From Prauserella salsuginis (GTDB lineage: Bacteria; Actinomycetota; Actinomycetes; Mycobacteriales; Pseudonocardiaceae), in contig NZ_JANBBF010000008.1 in NCBI RefSeq assembly GCF_024648885.1, positions 868,001 to 932,000 of the forward strand: a DNA stretch of 64,000 nt. Direction: 5' to 3'. Below the pieces are notes generated by a model, which made no database searches, was not told the origin of the DNA, and was given only the letters and a program-made list of their open reading frames with translations. Below are positions 8,433 through 17,530 of the stretch, piece by piece. Position numbers and translations under genes: made by a program. The first letter of the stretch is position 1; each line of letters begins with the position of its first letter.

Positions 8433-9554
8433 ATGACTCAGCGTCGAACGCCGCCGTTCCGCGCAGACCACGTCGGGAGCCTGTTGCGCCCCGCGGCGCT
8501 CCACGAAGTGCGACGGCAGGCAGCCCAGGGCGCCATCACCGCCGAGCAGCTGCGAGCCGCCGAGGACGAGGCGATCCGCGACGTCGTCGACATGCAGCGC
8601 AGGGTTGGCCTGCGGTCGGCCACCGACGGCGAGTTCCGCCGTTCGTCGTGGCACATGGACTTCATCTACCAACTCGAAGGCATCTCGGCGAGCGACGAGA
8701 AGCTTCAGGTGAAGTTCCGCAACGCCGACGGGGAGCTCGAATTCAGTCCGTCGGGCCTGAAGGTCGACGGCACGGTGGGCCTCGGCCACACGATCTTCGG
8801 CGACCACTTCGACTTCCTCAAGTCCACTGTGGACCCCGAAGTCACGCCGAAACTCACGATCCCGTCGCCGAGCATGGTCTACTACCGCGGCGGCAGGGCG
8901 GCCGTAGACCCGAGCGTCTACCCCGATCTCGAGGACTTCTTCGCCGACCTCGGCGCCGCGTACGCCGCGCAGATCGCGGCCGTCGGTGACCGTGGCTGCC
9001 GGTATCTGCAGCTCGACGACACGAGCCTCGCCTATCTCAACGACCCCGCACAGCGCGAGTTCGTCGCCGAGATGGGCTTCGACCCGCAGACGCTGCACCT
9101 GCGCAACATCCGGACCATGAACGCCGCGATCGCCGCCAAGCCCGACGGCATGGCGATCACTACCCACCTGTGCCGCGGCAATTATCGCTCCTCCTGGGCC
9201 GCAGAGGGCGGCTACGACTTCGTCGCCGAGGCGCTGTTCAACGAACTCGACGTGGACGGTTACTTCCTCGAGTTCGACGACGAACGCTCCGGCGGGTTCG
9301 AACCGCTGCGGTTCGTGCCGAAAGGCAAGCACGTCGTACTCGGCCTGGTCACGACCAAGCGCGGCGAGCTGGAGACGGTCGACGGACTGCGGCGGCGCAT
9401 CGAGCAGGCGTCGCAGTACATCGACGTCGACCAGCTCTGCCTGTCCCCGCAGTGCGGCTTCTCCTCCACGGAGGAGGGCAACGACATCACCGAGGACGAG
9501 CAGATCCGCAAGCTGGAGTTGATCGTCGAGACGGCCGAACAGGTCTGGGGCTGA
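8433..9554 (+). CDS. MetE C-terminal-like (YxjG/YxjH) cobalamin-independent methyltransferase
   Basis: 373 residues. It resembles the zinc-binding C-terminal half of MetE, in the standalone YxjG/YxjH form: RADHVGSLLRP at the N-terminus, SATDGEFRRSSWH, YLQLDDTSLAYL, THLCRGN (His and Cys zinc ligands, about residue 245) and DQLCLSPQCGF (third ligand Cys, about 345). Such proteins transfer a methyl group to a thiol such as homocysteine; the methyl donor of the standalone form is uncertain. The gene is monocistronic. The 310-bp gap to the divergent DUF3817 gene holds no riboswitch that I can recognise. Confidence 0.85.
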   Translation: MTQRRTPPFRADHVGSLLRPAALHEVRRQAAQGAITAEQLRAAEDEAIRDVVDMQRRVGLRSATDGEFRRSSWHMDFIYQLEGISASDEKLQVKFRNADGELEFSPSGLKVDGTVGLGHTIFGDHFDFLKSTVDPEVTPKLTIPSPSMVYYRGGRAAVDPSVYPDLEDFFADLGAAYAAQIAAVGDRGCRYLQLDDTSLAYLNDPAQREFVAEMGFDPQTLHLRNIRTMNAAIAAKPDGMAITTHLCRGNYRSSWAAEGGYDFVAEALFNELDVDGYFLEFDDERSGGFEPLRFVPKGKHVVLGLVTTKRGELETVDGLRRRIEQASQYIDVDQLCLSPQCGFSSTEEGNDITEDEQIRKLELIVETAEQVWG

Positions 9555-9601
9555 CGCCTGCGCCGGCGGCGCGTGCGATACCCGTCGGCCCGCGCGTGGC
9601 C

Positions 9602-9607
9602 TACAGT
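9602..9607 (+). promoter_or_regulatory. Putative -10 element, leaderless start
   Basis: TACAGT ends 8 nt before the GTG at 9616; no Shine-Dalgarno sequence is present. Confidence 0.45.
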
Positions 9608-9615
9608 GCGGAGCC

Positions 9616-10662
9616 GTGCCGGAGCCACTCGAACCGATCGTCCTGCCCGCCAACCAGCCGCCGCAGTTCTACCGCGGCGGCGCCGCCATCGCCGCTCTCC
9701 GTGGGGACGAGACACGTGAGTACGGCCCCGAGGACTGGGTCGCCTCGACGACCACGAGGTTCACGGGCGGCCCCGACGGGCTCACCCGCCTGCCGGACGG
9801 CCGGTGGCTGGCCGACGCCGTCACCGCCGACCCCCGCGGCTGGCTCGGCGACCCGCACCTGCGCCGGTTCGGCGATTCGACCGCACTGCTGGTGAAACTG
9901 CTCGACGCCGGCCAGCGACTGCCCGTCCACTTCCACCCCGACGACCGGTTCGCCCGCGCGCACTTCGACTCGCACTTCGGCAAGACCGAGGCGTGGATCG
10001 TCGTCGGGGCCTCCGGCGACGATCCGACCGTCTACACCGGATTCCGCGAGACGCTCCCCGCCGCGACGGTCCGCGACTGGGTACGCGACCAGGACGCGCC
10101 GTCCATGCTGGAGGCGCTCAACGCCGTCCCGGTCGCACCCGGCGACACGGTCGTGATCCCGGCCGGCCTGCCGCACGCGATCGGCGCGGGCGTGTTCGTC
10201 GTCGAACTGCAGCAGCCCACCGACTTCTCGCTCACCATGGAGTGGCGGGACTTCCTCGACTCCCCCGAGCAGGGCCACCTGGGTCTGGGCTTCGACACCG
10301 CGTTGCAGGTCCTCGACACCTCCGGCTGGGACGAGCAGCGCCTGACCTCGCTCATCCGGCGCGGCGATGACGAGCCCGCCGGCCGGGACGCCACCGACCC
10401 TGCGGCGGCCGAACTGCTCGCCCCGCTCGCCGACGGATTCTTCCGCGCCGAGCGGCTGTTCCCCCGCGCCGCGCCTGCCGGCACGCTCACCCTCACGCCG
10501 GGCTTCGCCGTGCTGGTGGCACTCGGCGGCGCGGGCACGCTGGCCTCGCCGCACGGCGAAACACCCATCGCCCGGGGCGACACCGTCGTCGTGCCCTACG
10601 GAGCGGGCGCGCTGGAGCTGTCCGGCGACGTCACCGTCCTGCGCTGCCGCCCACCGGCCTGA
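9616..10662 (+). CDS. Class I mannose-6-phosphate isomerase-like enzyme
   Basis: 348 residues from a GTG start. The cupin metal site is visible: LPVHFHPDDRFARAHFDSHFGKTEAWIVV (His-x-His and Glu, about residues 115-140) and VVIPAGLPHAIGAGVFVVELQQPTDFS. The length and the second cupin at the C-terminus (TPGFAVLVALGGAGTL...GDTVVVPYGAGALEL) fit ManA-type isomerases interconverting mannose- and fructose-6-phosphate, or a related sugar isomerase. It directly follows, on the same strand, the MetE-like gene but has its own promoter. Convergent with the MFS gene. Confidence 0.8.
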   Translation: MPEPLEPIVLPANQPPQFYRGGAAIAALRGDETREYGPEDWVASTTTRFTGGPDGLTRLPDGRWLADAVTADPRGWLGDPHLRRFGDSTALLVKLLDAGQRLPVHFHPDDRFARAHFDSHFGKTEAWIVVGASGDDPTVYTGFRETLPAATVRDWVRDQDAPSMLEALNAVPVAPGDTVVIPAGLPHAIGAGVFVVELQQPTDFSLTMEWRDFLDSPEQGHLGLGFDTALQVLDTSGWDEQRLTSLIRRGDDEPAGRDATDPAAAELLAPLADGFFRAERLFPRAAPAGTLTLTPGFAVLVALGGAGTLASPHGETPIARGDTVVVPYGAGALELSGDVTVLRCRPPA

Positions 10663-10692
10663 CCGGCAGGTCCGGCCGGGACCGCCGGGTGC

Positions 10693-12138
10693 TCAGCGGC
10701 TGGTGCGCCGCCGCCGACGCTCGGCCGACCGTGTGCGCGGGCGCAGGAAGGCAGGACCCCTGCCGGGATGCGCGGCGGCGTGCCGGATCCGGCGTTCGCG
10801 CGACGGCGTACCGGCGACCCGGGACAGCGCCGCGGACGCCCGCGACGGCGCGGCGACCGCCCTGCGGCGGCCCCCGTCGCGCCGCAGGCCGCCCGGCCAC
10901 CACACGCGAGTCCGGCGGACCGGGAACGCGGGGCGCTGAAAGACGGCGACCGCCACCGCGACCAGCGGCACCAACGCCGCCGTCACAGCCGTGACCCAGG
11001 TGGTCGCCGTAGCGAGCGGATGCGTGAGCGTGATCAGCCCGACCACGACCGCGGGCGCCCCGGAACCGAGGTAGAACGCCACGTGCAACGCGCCGGTGAT
11101 CGCGCCGGTGCGTGCGACGGGTGCGACGGCGTCGACGGCCGCGGCCGCACCGCCGTAGGCCAGGCCGTGCCCGGCACCGGCGATCACCGCGGCCACGAGG
11201 GTCACCACCGTCGACCCGCCCGCCGTGAACGCCAGCAACGCCAGGCTCGTCAGCAGCGCGGCGAGCCCCAGTACCTGCGCCCGCCGGTCCCGCAGCCTGG
11301 CCACGAACGGCTGGGTCGCCACCGAGCACACCAGCACCAGCCCGAGAATCGCGCCCGTCACCGCGGGGCTGGTCTGCCCTGCCCGGTTCAGCAGCGTCGG
11401 AATGATGGCCAGGAACAGGCCCGCCACCATCCACGCGACGAAACCCGCGGCAGCCGCCGAGGCGAACACCCTGCGCATGCCGCGCGGGATCGCCGGCTTC
11501 GTGGGACGCCACCCCGCACGACCCGACGTGCCCGCCGCGACGGTCATCCCGGGGGCGCTGCCGCCCAACCCGGACACCAGGCGCCACCCGAGCGCCAACA
11601 GTCCGAGGTGGAGCACGAACGGCACGGTCTCCGGAGCTGGCGCGTACCGCGCGAGCAGCCCGCCGACGACCGGTCCGGCGGCGGTGCCGCCCACGAACGC
11701 GATGCCCGCCAGTGCCGCGGGTGCGATCCGCCTGCCGCCGTGCAGCGAGGTGAGCGCGCTCGCAGCCGCCGTCGCAGCGCCGAGCGCAAGGCCCTGTGCC
11801 CCGCGGCCCAGCAGCAGCCACGTGGTGCCGGTGGCGAACACGAAACACGCCGAGCCGGCCGCCGCGACGATCAGCGCCCCACGGAGCACGGGACGCGCAC
11901 CGAGCGCATCGGCCGCCTGCCCGAACAGCAGCAGCGCCGGCGCGCTGACCAGGGCGAACGTCGCGTACACCACGGTCATCGTCAGATCGTCGACGCCGAA
12001 GGTCTGCTGATACGCCGGATACAGCGTGCTCGGCAGATAGGCGCCGAAAGTCAGCACGGCGAGCACGTAGGCACCGGTGCGCGCGGGCGAGCTGAGAAGT
12101 GGGCGGTGACGAGGGGAAGCGAGACGTTCCAGCAGCAC
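10693..12138 (-). CDS. MFS transporter
   Basis: 481 residues with about 12 hydrophobic helices. The loop 2-3 signature reads LFGQAADALGARPVLRGA, the usual G-x-x-x-D-x-x-G-R-R/K-x motif of drug/metabolite exporters. The last 80 residues form an unusual Arg-rich tail (RRTRVWWPGGLRRDGGRRR and RSAERRRRRTSR) expected to be cytoplasmic. Start is a GTG. Divergent from a LysR regulator 72 bp away, which probably controls it. The substrate is not predictable. Confidence 0.85.
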   Translation of the reverse strand: MLLERLASPRHRPLLSSPARTGAYVLAVLTFGAYLPSTLYPAYQQTFGVDDLTMTVVYATFALVSAPALLLFGQAADALGARPVLRGALIVAAAGSACFVFATGTTWLLLGRGAQGLALGAATAAASALTSLHGGRRIAPAALAGIAFVGGTAAGPVVGGLLARYAPAPETVPFVLHLGLLALGWRLVSGLGGSAPGMTVAAGTSGRAGWRPTKPAIPRGMRRVFASAAAAGFVAWMVAGLFLAIIPTLLNRAGQTSPAVTGAILGLVLVCSVATQPFVARLRDRRAQVLGLAALLTSLALLAFTAGGSTVVTLVAAVIAGAGHGLAYGGAAAAVDAVAPVARTGAITGALHVAFYLGSGAPAVVVGLITLTHPLATATTWVTAVTAALVPLVAVAVAVFQRPAFPVRRTRVWWPGGLRRDGGRRRAVAAPSRASAALSRVAGTPSRERRIRHAAAHPGRGPAFLRPRTRSAERRRRRTSR

Positions 12139-12210
12139 ACGACCATGGTGCCGAGATTATTCGGTGAGGAGAATCAAACGATTTTCATCATGACCGTGCA
12201 AAATGACTGC

Positions 12211-13140
12211 ATGATCGACCCGAAGTTGCGGGTACTCCAACTCGTCGCGCAGCACGGCACCGTCACTGCGGCCGCGGCGGCCTCGCACTACACGCCGTCG
12301 GCGGTCTCGTATCAGTTGCGTCAGCTCGCCGAGGAACTCGGCGTTCCGCTGATCGAAGCCCGCGGCCGCGGAATCCAGCTGACCACCGCGGCGCGTACCG
12401 TGCTGCGGCACGTCGACGTCCTGTCCGCGCAGGCCGAACGCGCCCACGCCGAACTCGCGGCCCTCGCCGGCGAGCCCAGCGGCCCGTTCACCGTGTGCGG
12501 CTTCTCGACGGCCGCCACGCACCTGCTGCCCCCGGTCGCGGCGGCCCTGCGCGATCGGCACCCGCACGTCCGCATGCGGGTGATCGAGGCCGAGCCGGGC
12601 CGGTGCTTCGACCTGCTGCTGGCCGGTGACGTGGACCTCGCCCTGGTGATCAATACGGCCCACACACCGCCGACCGGCGACGACCGGTTCCACCAGCAAC
12701 CGCTGCTGGACGATCCGCTCGACCTGGTCGTGCCCACGGACCACCCGTTCACCGCACGTCGCCGCGTCACGCTGGCGGACGCGGCCGACCAGGAGTGGAT
12801 CGTCGGACGGCCCGGCACCGCTTACCACGACCTGGTCCGCACCGCGTGCTCCGCAGCCGGCTTCTCCCCGAACATCGCGCACTACGCCGACGAATGGGAC
12901 ACCGGAGCGGCGCTCGTCGCACAGCGGTTCGGCGTGATCCTCGTGCCCCGGCTGGCACGGCTGCACGACGACCGTCCCGTCGCGCGCGTCCCGCTGTCCG
13001 GCGATCCCGCACCCGCACGACGGGTGATCGCCGCGACCCGCAGCGGCCACGCCGGGCACCCGCTCGTGACCGAGGCGCTCGACGAGATCAACGAGGTCGC
13101 GGCCCAGCTCCTGCCCACGGAAGCACCGCAACCGCGGTGA
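12211..13140 (+). CDS. LysR family transcriptional regulator
   Basis: 309 residues from ATG 12211. The N-terminal helix-turn-helix is LRVLQLVAQHGTVTAAAAASHYTPSAVSYQLRQLAEELGVPL, with the usual linker helix and a type 2 periplasmic-binding effector domain (FTVCGFSTAATHLLPPVAAALRDRHP). It is divergent from the MFS gene; the 72-bp gap contains an imperfect TTATTC...GAGAATCAA dyad that could be its operator. An upstream ATG at 12190 is rejected because the family N-terminus starts at MIDPKLR. Confidence 0.9.
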   Translation: MIDPKLRVLQLVAQHGTVTAAAAASHYTPSAVSYQLRQLAEELGVPLIEARGRGIQLTTAARTVLRHVDVLSAQAERAHAELAALAGEPSGPFTVCGFSTAATHLLPPVAAALRDRHPHVRMRVIEAEPGRCFDLLLAGDVDLALVINTAHTPPTGDDRFHQQPLLDDPLDLVVPTDHPFTARRRVTLADAADQEWIVGRPGTAYHDLVRTACSAAGFSPNIAHYADEWDTGAALVAQRFGVILVPRLARLHDDRPVARVPLSGDPAPARRVIAATRSGHAGHPLVTEALDEINEVAAQLLPTEAPQPR

Positions 13141-13205
13141 CCCGCCGCCGCGCGCGGTGGGTCGAGCCGGCCCCGGACACGCCGCGCGGTTCCCGGCCCC
13201 GGATA

Positions 13206-13249
13206 CACGTCCGGCGCCGGGAGCCGAGGGCTCACCGGCGCCGGACGTG
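13206..13249. terminator. Bidirectional hairpin terminator
   Basis: A perfect 15-bp stem (CACGTCCGGCGCCGG and its complement) with a 14-nt loop lies between the convergent LysR and thiolase genes. There is no long U tract, as is usual in actinobacteria. Confidence 0.7.
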
Positions 13250-13262
13250 GTGTGAGCGAGGG

Positions 13263-14447
13263 CTACGCGGGCACGTTCAGCAGCAGCGCGTCGCCCTGGC
13301 CGCCACCGCCGCACAGCGAGGCCGCACCGAGGCCGCCGCCGCGACGGCGCAGCTCGTGCACCAGGTGCACGGCCAGCCGGGCACCGGAGGCGCCGATGGG
13401 GTGGCCGAGCGCGATCGCACCGCCGTTGACGTTCACGATCTCCGGGTCGACGCCGAGCTTGTCGGTCGAGACGAGGCCGACGGCCGCGAACGCCTCGTTG
13501 ATCTCCACGAGGTCCAGCGACGAGGCGTCGAGCCCGGCCTTGCGCAGTGCCGCGCCCACCGCGTTCGACGGCTGTTCGTGCAGGCTCGCGTCGGGACCGG
13601 CGACGACACCGTGCGCGCCGATCTCGGCCAGCGGGGTCAGGCCCAGCTGCTCGGCCATCGCCGGGCTCGCCACGACGACCGCGGCCGCACCGTCGGAGAT
13701 CTGCGACGCCGAACCGGCCGTGATCGTGCCGTCGGCGGCGAACGACGGGCGCAGCTTGCCCAGCGACTCCGGCGTGGTGTCCCCGCGCACACCCTCATCG
13801 GTGTCGAACACGACCGGGTCGCCCTTGCGCTGCGGCACCTCGACGGGCGCCAGCTCGGCGGCGAACACGCCGTCGGCGATCGCCTTCGCCGCACGCTGGT
13901 GCGACCGTGCGGCGAACTCGTCCTGCTGCTCACGGGTCAGGCCGTAGCGCGCGTTGTACTTCTCCGTCGACACGCCCATCGCGACCTGGTCGAACGCGCA
14001 GTGGAGGCCGTCGAAGGCCATGTGGTCGACGAGCGTCGCGTCGCCGTACTTGAACCCGGAGCGCGACTTCGGCAGCAGGTGCGGCGCCTGGGTCATCGAC
14101 TCCTGGCCGCCGGCCACGACGAGGTCGAACTCGCCCGCCCTTACGAGCTGGTCGGCCAGCGCGATGGCGTCCAGGCCGGACAGGCACACCTTGTTGATCG
14201 ACAGGGCGGGCACGTCCATCGGGATGCCCGCGTCCACGGCGGCCTGCCGCGCGGGCATCTGCCCCGCGCCGGCGGTCAGCACCTGACCCATGATCGTGTA
14301 CTGCACCTTCTCGGGCGCCACGCCCGCCTGCTCGAGCGCCGCCTTGATGGCGACACCGCCGAGCTGGGCGCCCGAGAAGTCCTTCAACGAGCCGAGCAAC
14401 CGGCCGATCGGCGTGCGGGCCGCCCCCAGGATCACGGAACCGGACAC
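13263..14447 (-). CDS. Acetyl-CoA acetyltransferase (thiolase)
   Basis: 394 residues from GTG 14447, preceded by a GGAGGAAG Shine-Dalgarno. The enzyme condenses two acetyl-CoA or cleaves acetoacetyl-CoA. Active-site regions are intact: [12 protein letters not shown] (nucleophilic Cys about residue 89), [32 protein letters not shown] (His about 350) and [14 protein letters not shown] (second Cys about 380). Divergent from methylmalonyl-CoA epimerase 190 bp away, so both may serve short-chain acyl-CoA metabolism. Confidence 0.95.
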   Translation of the reverse strand: MSGSVILGAARTPIGRLLGSLKDFSGAQLGGVAIKAALEQAGVAPEKVQYTIMGQVLTAGAGQMPARQAAVDAGIPMDVPALSINKVCLSGLDAIALADQLVRAGEFDLVVAGGQESMTQAPHLLPKSRSGFKYGDATLVDHMAFDGLHCAFDQVAMGVSTEKYNARYGLTREQQDEFAARSHQRAAKAIADGVFAAELAPVEVPQRKGDPVVFDTDEGVRGDTTPESLGKLRPSFAADGTITAGSASQISDGAAAVVVASPAMAEQLGLTPLAEIGAHGVVAGPDASLHEQPSNAVGAALRKAGLDASSLDLVEINEAFAAVGLVSTDKLGVDPEIVNVNGGAIALGHPIGASGARLAVHLVHELRRRGGGLGAASLCGGGGQGDALLLNVPA

Positions 14448-14625
14448 GTGTCTTCCTCCAAGCGTTGACGATGCTTCTCGGCGCTGACCCGGCACGCCTC
14501 GCGTGCCCTGTGCACCAGCGGCGCTTCACCGGGGAACGATACCGGTCGCCGCGGCGGAATCGGACTCCGCGGCGGCCCAACCCACGGTGTGAACAAGCGC
14601 ACCCCAACCGGCGTTCCGGTGACCC

Positions 14626-14631
14626 TATCCT
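14626..14631 (+). promoter_or_regulatory. Putative -10 element, leaderless start
   Basis: TATCCT ends 6 nt before the ATG at 14638, the ideal spacing for a leaderless mRNA. No Shine-Dalgarno sequence is present. Confidence 0.5.
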
Positions 14632-14637
14632 GCGCGT

Positions 14638-15084
14638 ATGCAGCAGCAGGCAACCGCGGCGCTGGCGCCGTACATCACGACGATCGACCACGTGGGCGTC
14701 GCCGTCGCCGACCTGGACGAGGCAATCGCGTTCTACCGCGACAGCTTCGGCCTCGAGGCCACGCACGTCGAGGTCAACGAGGAGCAGGGCGTGCGCGAAG
14801 CGATGCTGCACGCACCCGGCGACGAGAGTGGCACCGCGGTGCAGCTGCTCGCCCCGTTGCGGGCGGAGTCGACGATCGCGAAGTTCCTCGACACCAAGGG
14901 ACCGGGGTTGCAGCAGCTCGCCTACCGGGTCACCGATGTCGAGGCCGCCGCACAGGCGTTGCGCGACAAGGGATTGCGGATGCTCTACCCGGAGGCCAAA
15001 CGCGGCACCGCGGGCAGCAGCGTGAACTTCGTGCACCCCAAGGACGCGGGCGGCGTGCTCGTGGAACTGGTGCAGCCCGCCTGA
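14638..15084 (+). CDS. mce: Methylmalonyl-CoA epimerase
   Basis: 148 residues, single VOC/glyoxalase-fold domain. ITTIDHVGVAVADLDEAIAFYRDSFGL contains the first metal His. Further conserved segments are GTAVQLLAPL, GLQQLAYRVTDVEAA and NFVHPKDAGGVLVELVQPA with the terminal metal Glu. It converts (R)- and (S)-methylmalonyl-CoA in propionate and branched-chain catabolism. Family members are 140-150 residues, so it is complete. A strong hairpin follows directly. Confidence 0.93.
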   Translation: MQQQATAALAPYITTIDHVGVAVADLDEAIAFYRDSFGLEATHVEVNEEQGVREAMLHAPGDESGTAVQLLAPLRAESTIAKFLDTKGPGLQQLAYRVTDVEAAAQALRDKGLRMLYPEAKRGTAGSSVNFVHPKDAGGVLVELVQPA

Positions 15085-15104
15085 TCCGCCAGGGCCGGAT
15101 GCCC

Positions 15105-15134
15105 GCTCACGGCGTTGCCGGGAACGCCGTGAGC
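15105..15134 (+). terminator. Hairpin terminator after the epimerase gene
   Basis: A perfect 12-bp stem (GCTCACGGCGTT and its complement) with a 6-nt loop lies 20 bp after the stop codon. The opposing SPW-repeat gene ends just beyond, so it may serve both. Confidence 0.75.
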
Positions 15135-15150
15135 GACACTGTTCCGGCCG

Positions 15151-15528
15151 CTAGTGCTGGCCCGCCATCCGATGTGCGGCGCTGGCCACCGGTACCGCCG
15201 CCGCGCCCACGAGCACGGTCAGCCCACCGATGATCCAGGACGTCCACGCCGCGCCGGTGAAGGCCGTGTAGCCCATCACCCACGGAGACACGAACGCCAA
15301 CACACCGAGTACCACCTGGATTCCCTCACCGACGATCATGCCGGGCATGGCCAGCGAGACCAGCCCGTCGATGGCGATGAGCGCGCCGAGCACGGACATG
15401 GTCCACGCTGCCGCGGTGTCCGTGCTCATCCAGACCGGGGACAGCGCCAGTACCGCACCGAGTACGACCTCGGCCCAGTCGTGCGGCCGGGTCCACGCAC
15501 GTGCCGGATGAGTCGATGATCCGGCCAT
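15151..15528 (-). CDS. SPW-repeat membrane protein
   Basis: 125 residues from ATG 15528, preceded by GGAGGTGATCACG with ideal Shine-Dalgarno spacing. It has two copies of the SPW repeat (VLALSPVWMSTD and LAFVSPWVMGYT) embedded in four hydrophobic helices. These small integral membrane proteins are widespread in actinobacteria and Rhizobiales; their function is unknown. Confidence 0.85.
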   Translation of the reverse strand: MAGSSTHPARAWTRPHDWAEVVLGAVLALSPVWMSTDTAAAWTMSVLGALIAIDGLVSLAMPGMIVGEGIQVVLGVLAFVSPWVMGYTAFTGAAWTSWIIGGLTVLVGAAAVPVASAAHRMAGQH

Positions 15529-15760
15529 CGTGATCACCTCCTGGAGATCGGCCCACGGAGGGCACACCATGTGCCCGCCGTCGGGGTCGACCGCCGGACC
15601 ACACGCCGGCAGGTGCGCTGGTGCCCGCCTGCCGAATGCTTGGGTGACGACGGCGGCCCCTCACCTCAGCATGCGCTTCCGGGTGCCCCCGGTCAATGCC
15701 GCCGGCGATGGTTCGGACGTCGCCGTTTTCCCAGCGCAAGACGGAATCGGGAGGCACTCG

Positions 15761-15784
15761 ACAGCCGGGCCGCGGCCCGGCTGT
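15761..15784. promoter_or_regulatory. Perfect 24-bp palindrome, possible operator
   Basis: Half-site ACAGCCGGGCCG is followed directly by its exact reverse complement with no spacer. It is centred about 90 bp upstream of the DivIVA-like start codon. With no loop it is a poor RNA hairpin, so a dimeric protein-binding site is more likely. Confidence 0.5.
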
Positions 15785-15849
15785 GAATCCCGTGTGAAGC
15801 ACCGCGGCGCCACGGGCGCATTCGGCGGCGTGGCGATCACGCGTGCGGT

Positions 15850-15855
15850 TAGGGT
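15850..15855 (+). promoter_or_regulatory. Putative -10 element, leaderless start
   Basis: TAGGGT ends 6 nt before the ATG at 15862 and no Shine-Dalgarno sequence is present. Confidence 0.5.
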
Positions 15856-15861
15856 GGGGAC

Positions 15862-16983
15862 ATGAGCCTTGGCGACGAACGGGATCTCGTGCCGCTGGGG
15901 GCCGGCTTCGACTTCGAGAAGCGCGGCTACAGCCGGGCACAGGTGGATGAGCATCTGGAACGGCTGGACGCCGATCTGCGGATGCTCACCTCCGACCGCG
16001 ACGCGGCGATCTCCCAAGCCGGCGATCTGGCGAAACAACTCGAATCGGCCCGCGTCGAGATCGACGACCTGCGGGGCCAGGTCGACCGCCTCGCACAGCC
16101 GCCGACGACGATCGAGGGGCTCTCGGAACGTCTCCAGCGCATGCTGCGGCTCGCGCAGGAGGAGGCCGCCGACACGCAGGCGCGCGCCGAGGCCGAGGCC
16201 GGGCACATCCGCGCCAAGGCCGAGGCTGACGCCAGCGCGATGCGGGCCCGCTACGAGCAGCTGTTGACGGAGCTGGCCGAGCGGCGCCGCGAGATGGAGG
16301 CCGAGCACCGCAAGGTCATCGCGGACGCGCGGGCCGAGGCCGACTCGATCCTCACCAAGGCCAAGGACGAGCGCGAGCGCCTCGACACCGAGGCCGAGCA
16401 GCGCCGCACCAAGGTCGAGGAAGACTTCGAGATCGCGATGGCCACGCGTCGCACCGAAGCGATGCGTGAGTTGGCCGAGCAGGAGGCCGCGAGCAAGGCC
16501 GAGGCAGAACGCCGGGTGCGCGAGGCGACCGAGGAGGCCGCCGCGATCCGCGCCGAGGTCGCCGAGGAGCAGGCCACGGCGAAGGCCGACATCGAGCGGC
16601 GGCAGCGCGAGTCCGTGGAGGACGCCAACCGGCGCAAGCAGAACTCGATCAGCGAGGCCAACGCCCGCGTCGCCGAGGCGACCGACGAGGCGAACCGGCG
16701 CGTGCGCGAGGCGACCGAGGAAGCCAACCGCCGGGTGCGCGAAGCGACCGAGCTCGCCAAGCGGCGGGTCTCCGACGCCAAGGACAAGGTCCAAGCGCTG
16801 CGCACGCTGCGACACAAGGTCTCCGACCAGGTCCTGTCCGCGAAGTCGATGCTCGCCGAGGTCGACGCAGCCATCGAGGGCAAGCAGTCCGGCACTGACT
16901 CGTCGCTGCCGCAACGCAACGGCCAGAAGGCCCACGCGGGAGCATCGGCCGGTGCGTCGGGAGCGGAAGCGACTCGCGAGTAG
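15862..16983 (+). CDS. DivIVA-like coiled-coil protein
   Basis: 373 residues. The N-terminus FDFEKRGYSRAQVDEHLERLDADLRML matches the DivIVA membrane-binding/coiled-coil start. Residues 60-345 are almost continuous charged coiled coil with short repeats near the C-terminus, such as EANRRVREATE (three consecutive copies around residues 275-305). The tail is Ala/Ser/Gly-rich. The shape is like actinobacterial Wag31/Scy/FilP relatives that organise polar growth or the cytoskeleton; the exact role is unassigned. It is too long for Wag31 itself and no cell-division genes are adjacent. Confidence 0.75.
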   Translation: MSLGDERDLVPLGAGFDFEKRGYSRAQVDEHLERLDADLRMLTSDRDAAISQAGDLAKQLESARVEIDDLRGQVDRLAQPPTTIEGLSERLQRMLRLAQEEAADTQARAEAEAGHIRAKAEADASAMRARYEQLLTELAERRREMEAEHRKVIADARAEADSILTKAKDERERLDTEAEQRRTKVEEDFEIAMATRRTEAMRELAEQEAASKAEAERRVREATEEAAAIRAEVAEEQATAKADIERRQRESVEDANRRKQNSISEANARVAEATDEANRRVREATEEANRRVREATELAKRRVSDAKDKVQALRTLRHKVSDQVLSAKSMLAEVDAAIEGKQSGTDSSLPQRNGQKAHAGASAGASGAEATRE

Positions 16984-17073
16984 GTACGGTGTGGCCCCCG
17001 GTACGGCGACCGGCTACTGTTCGGCCTGCAGTACCACCGAGGTTCACCGAGCCCGCTGGAGGATGCGAGAAGC

Positions 17074-17523
17074 ATGGCCGCTTACCAGACCGTCATCGTG
17101 GGCACGGACGGGTCCGATTCGTCCTACGCCGCCGTGGACCGGGCCGCCGCCGTCGCCGCGGACGCCGGCGCCACCGTCGTGATCGTGTGTGCCTATTTCC
17201 CCGCCAGCAAGGACGAGGTGCTGCGCGCGCAGGACGAACTGGGCGACGAGGCGTACCAGGTCGTCGGCTCCGCGCCGGCCGAGGACACGTTGCAGTCGGC
17301 GCGGGACCGCGCGCTGAAAGCCGGCGCCCGTGACATCGAAACGGTTGCCGTCAAGGGTGAGCCGGTGGATGCGCTGCGCAGCACCGCCCAGGAGCGCCGC
17401 GCCGATCTGCTCGTCGTCGGTAACCGCGGGCTCAACACGCTCGCCGGCCGTATCCTCGGCTCCGTGCCGTCCGAGGTTGCGCGCAAATCCGGCGTCGACG
17501 TGCTGATCGTGCACACCACCTAG
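17074..17523 (+). CDS. Universal stress protein (UspA family)
   Basis: 149 residues, single Usp domain. It starts YQTVIVGTDGSDSSYAAVDRA, with the nucleotide-binding Asp near residue 11. The C-terminal ATP-binding motif GNRGLNTLAGRILGSVPSEVARKS matches G-2x-G-9x-G-(S/T). It is followed after 7 bp by a class III adenylate cyclase on the same strand, so the two are probably co-transcribed. Some mycobacterial Usp proteins (Rv1636, MSMEG_3811) bind cAMP, which makes this pairing noteworthy; binding here is inference. Confidence 0.92.
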   Translation: MAAYQTVIVGTDGSDSSYAAVDRAAAVAADAGATVVIVCAYFPASKDEVLRAQDELGDEAYQVVGSAPAEDTLQSARDRALKAGARDIETVAVKGEPVDALRSTAQERRADLLVVGNRGLNTLAGRILGSVPSEVARKSGVDVLIVHTT

Positions 17524-17530
17524 GCCGCCC

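Larger units (their letters stand above)
15529..15861. other. Intergenic region between divergent SPW and DivIVA-like genes
   Basis: 333 bp without a credible gene. It carries the ribosome-binding site of the SPW gene at one end, a perfect 24-bp palindrome at 15761-15784, and the -10-like element of the DivIVA-like gene at 15850. Confidence 0.6.

Noticed and set aside
10768-12210. Plus-strand extension upstream of the LysR gene
   Set aside because: The LysR family N-terminus begins at 12211 and the upstream part is antisense to the MFS transporter.
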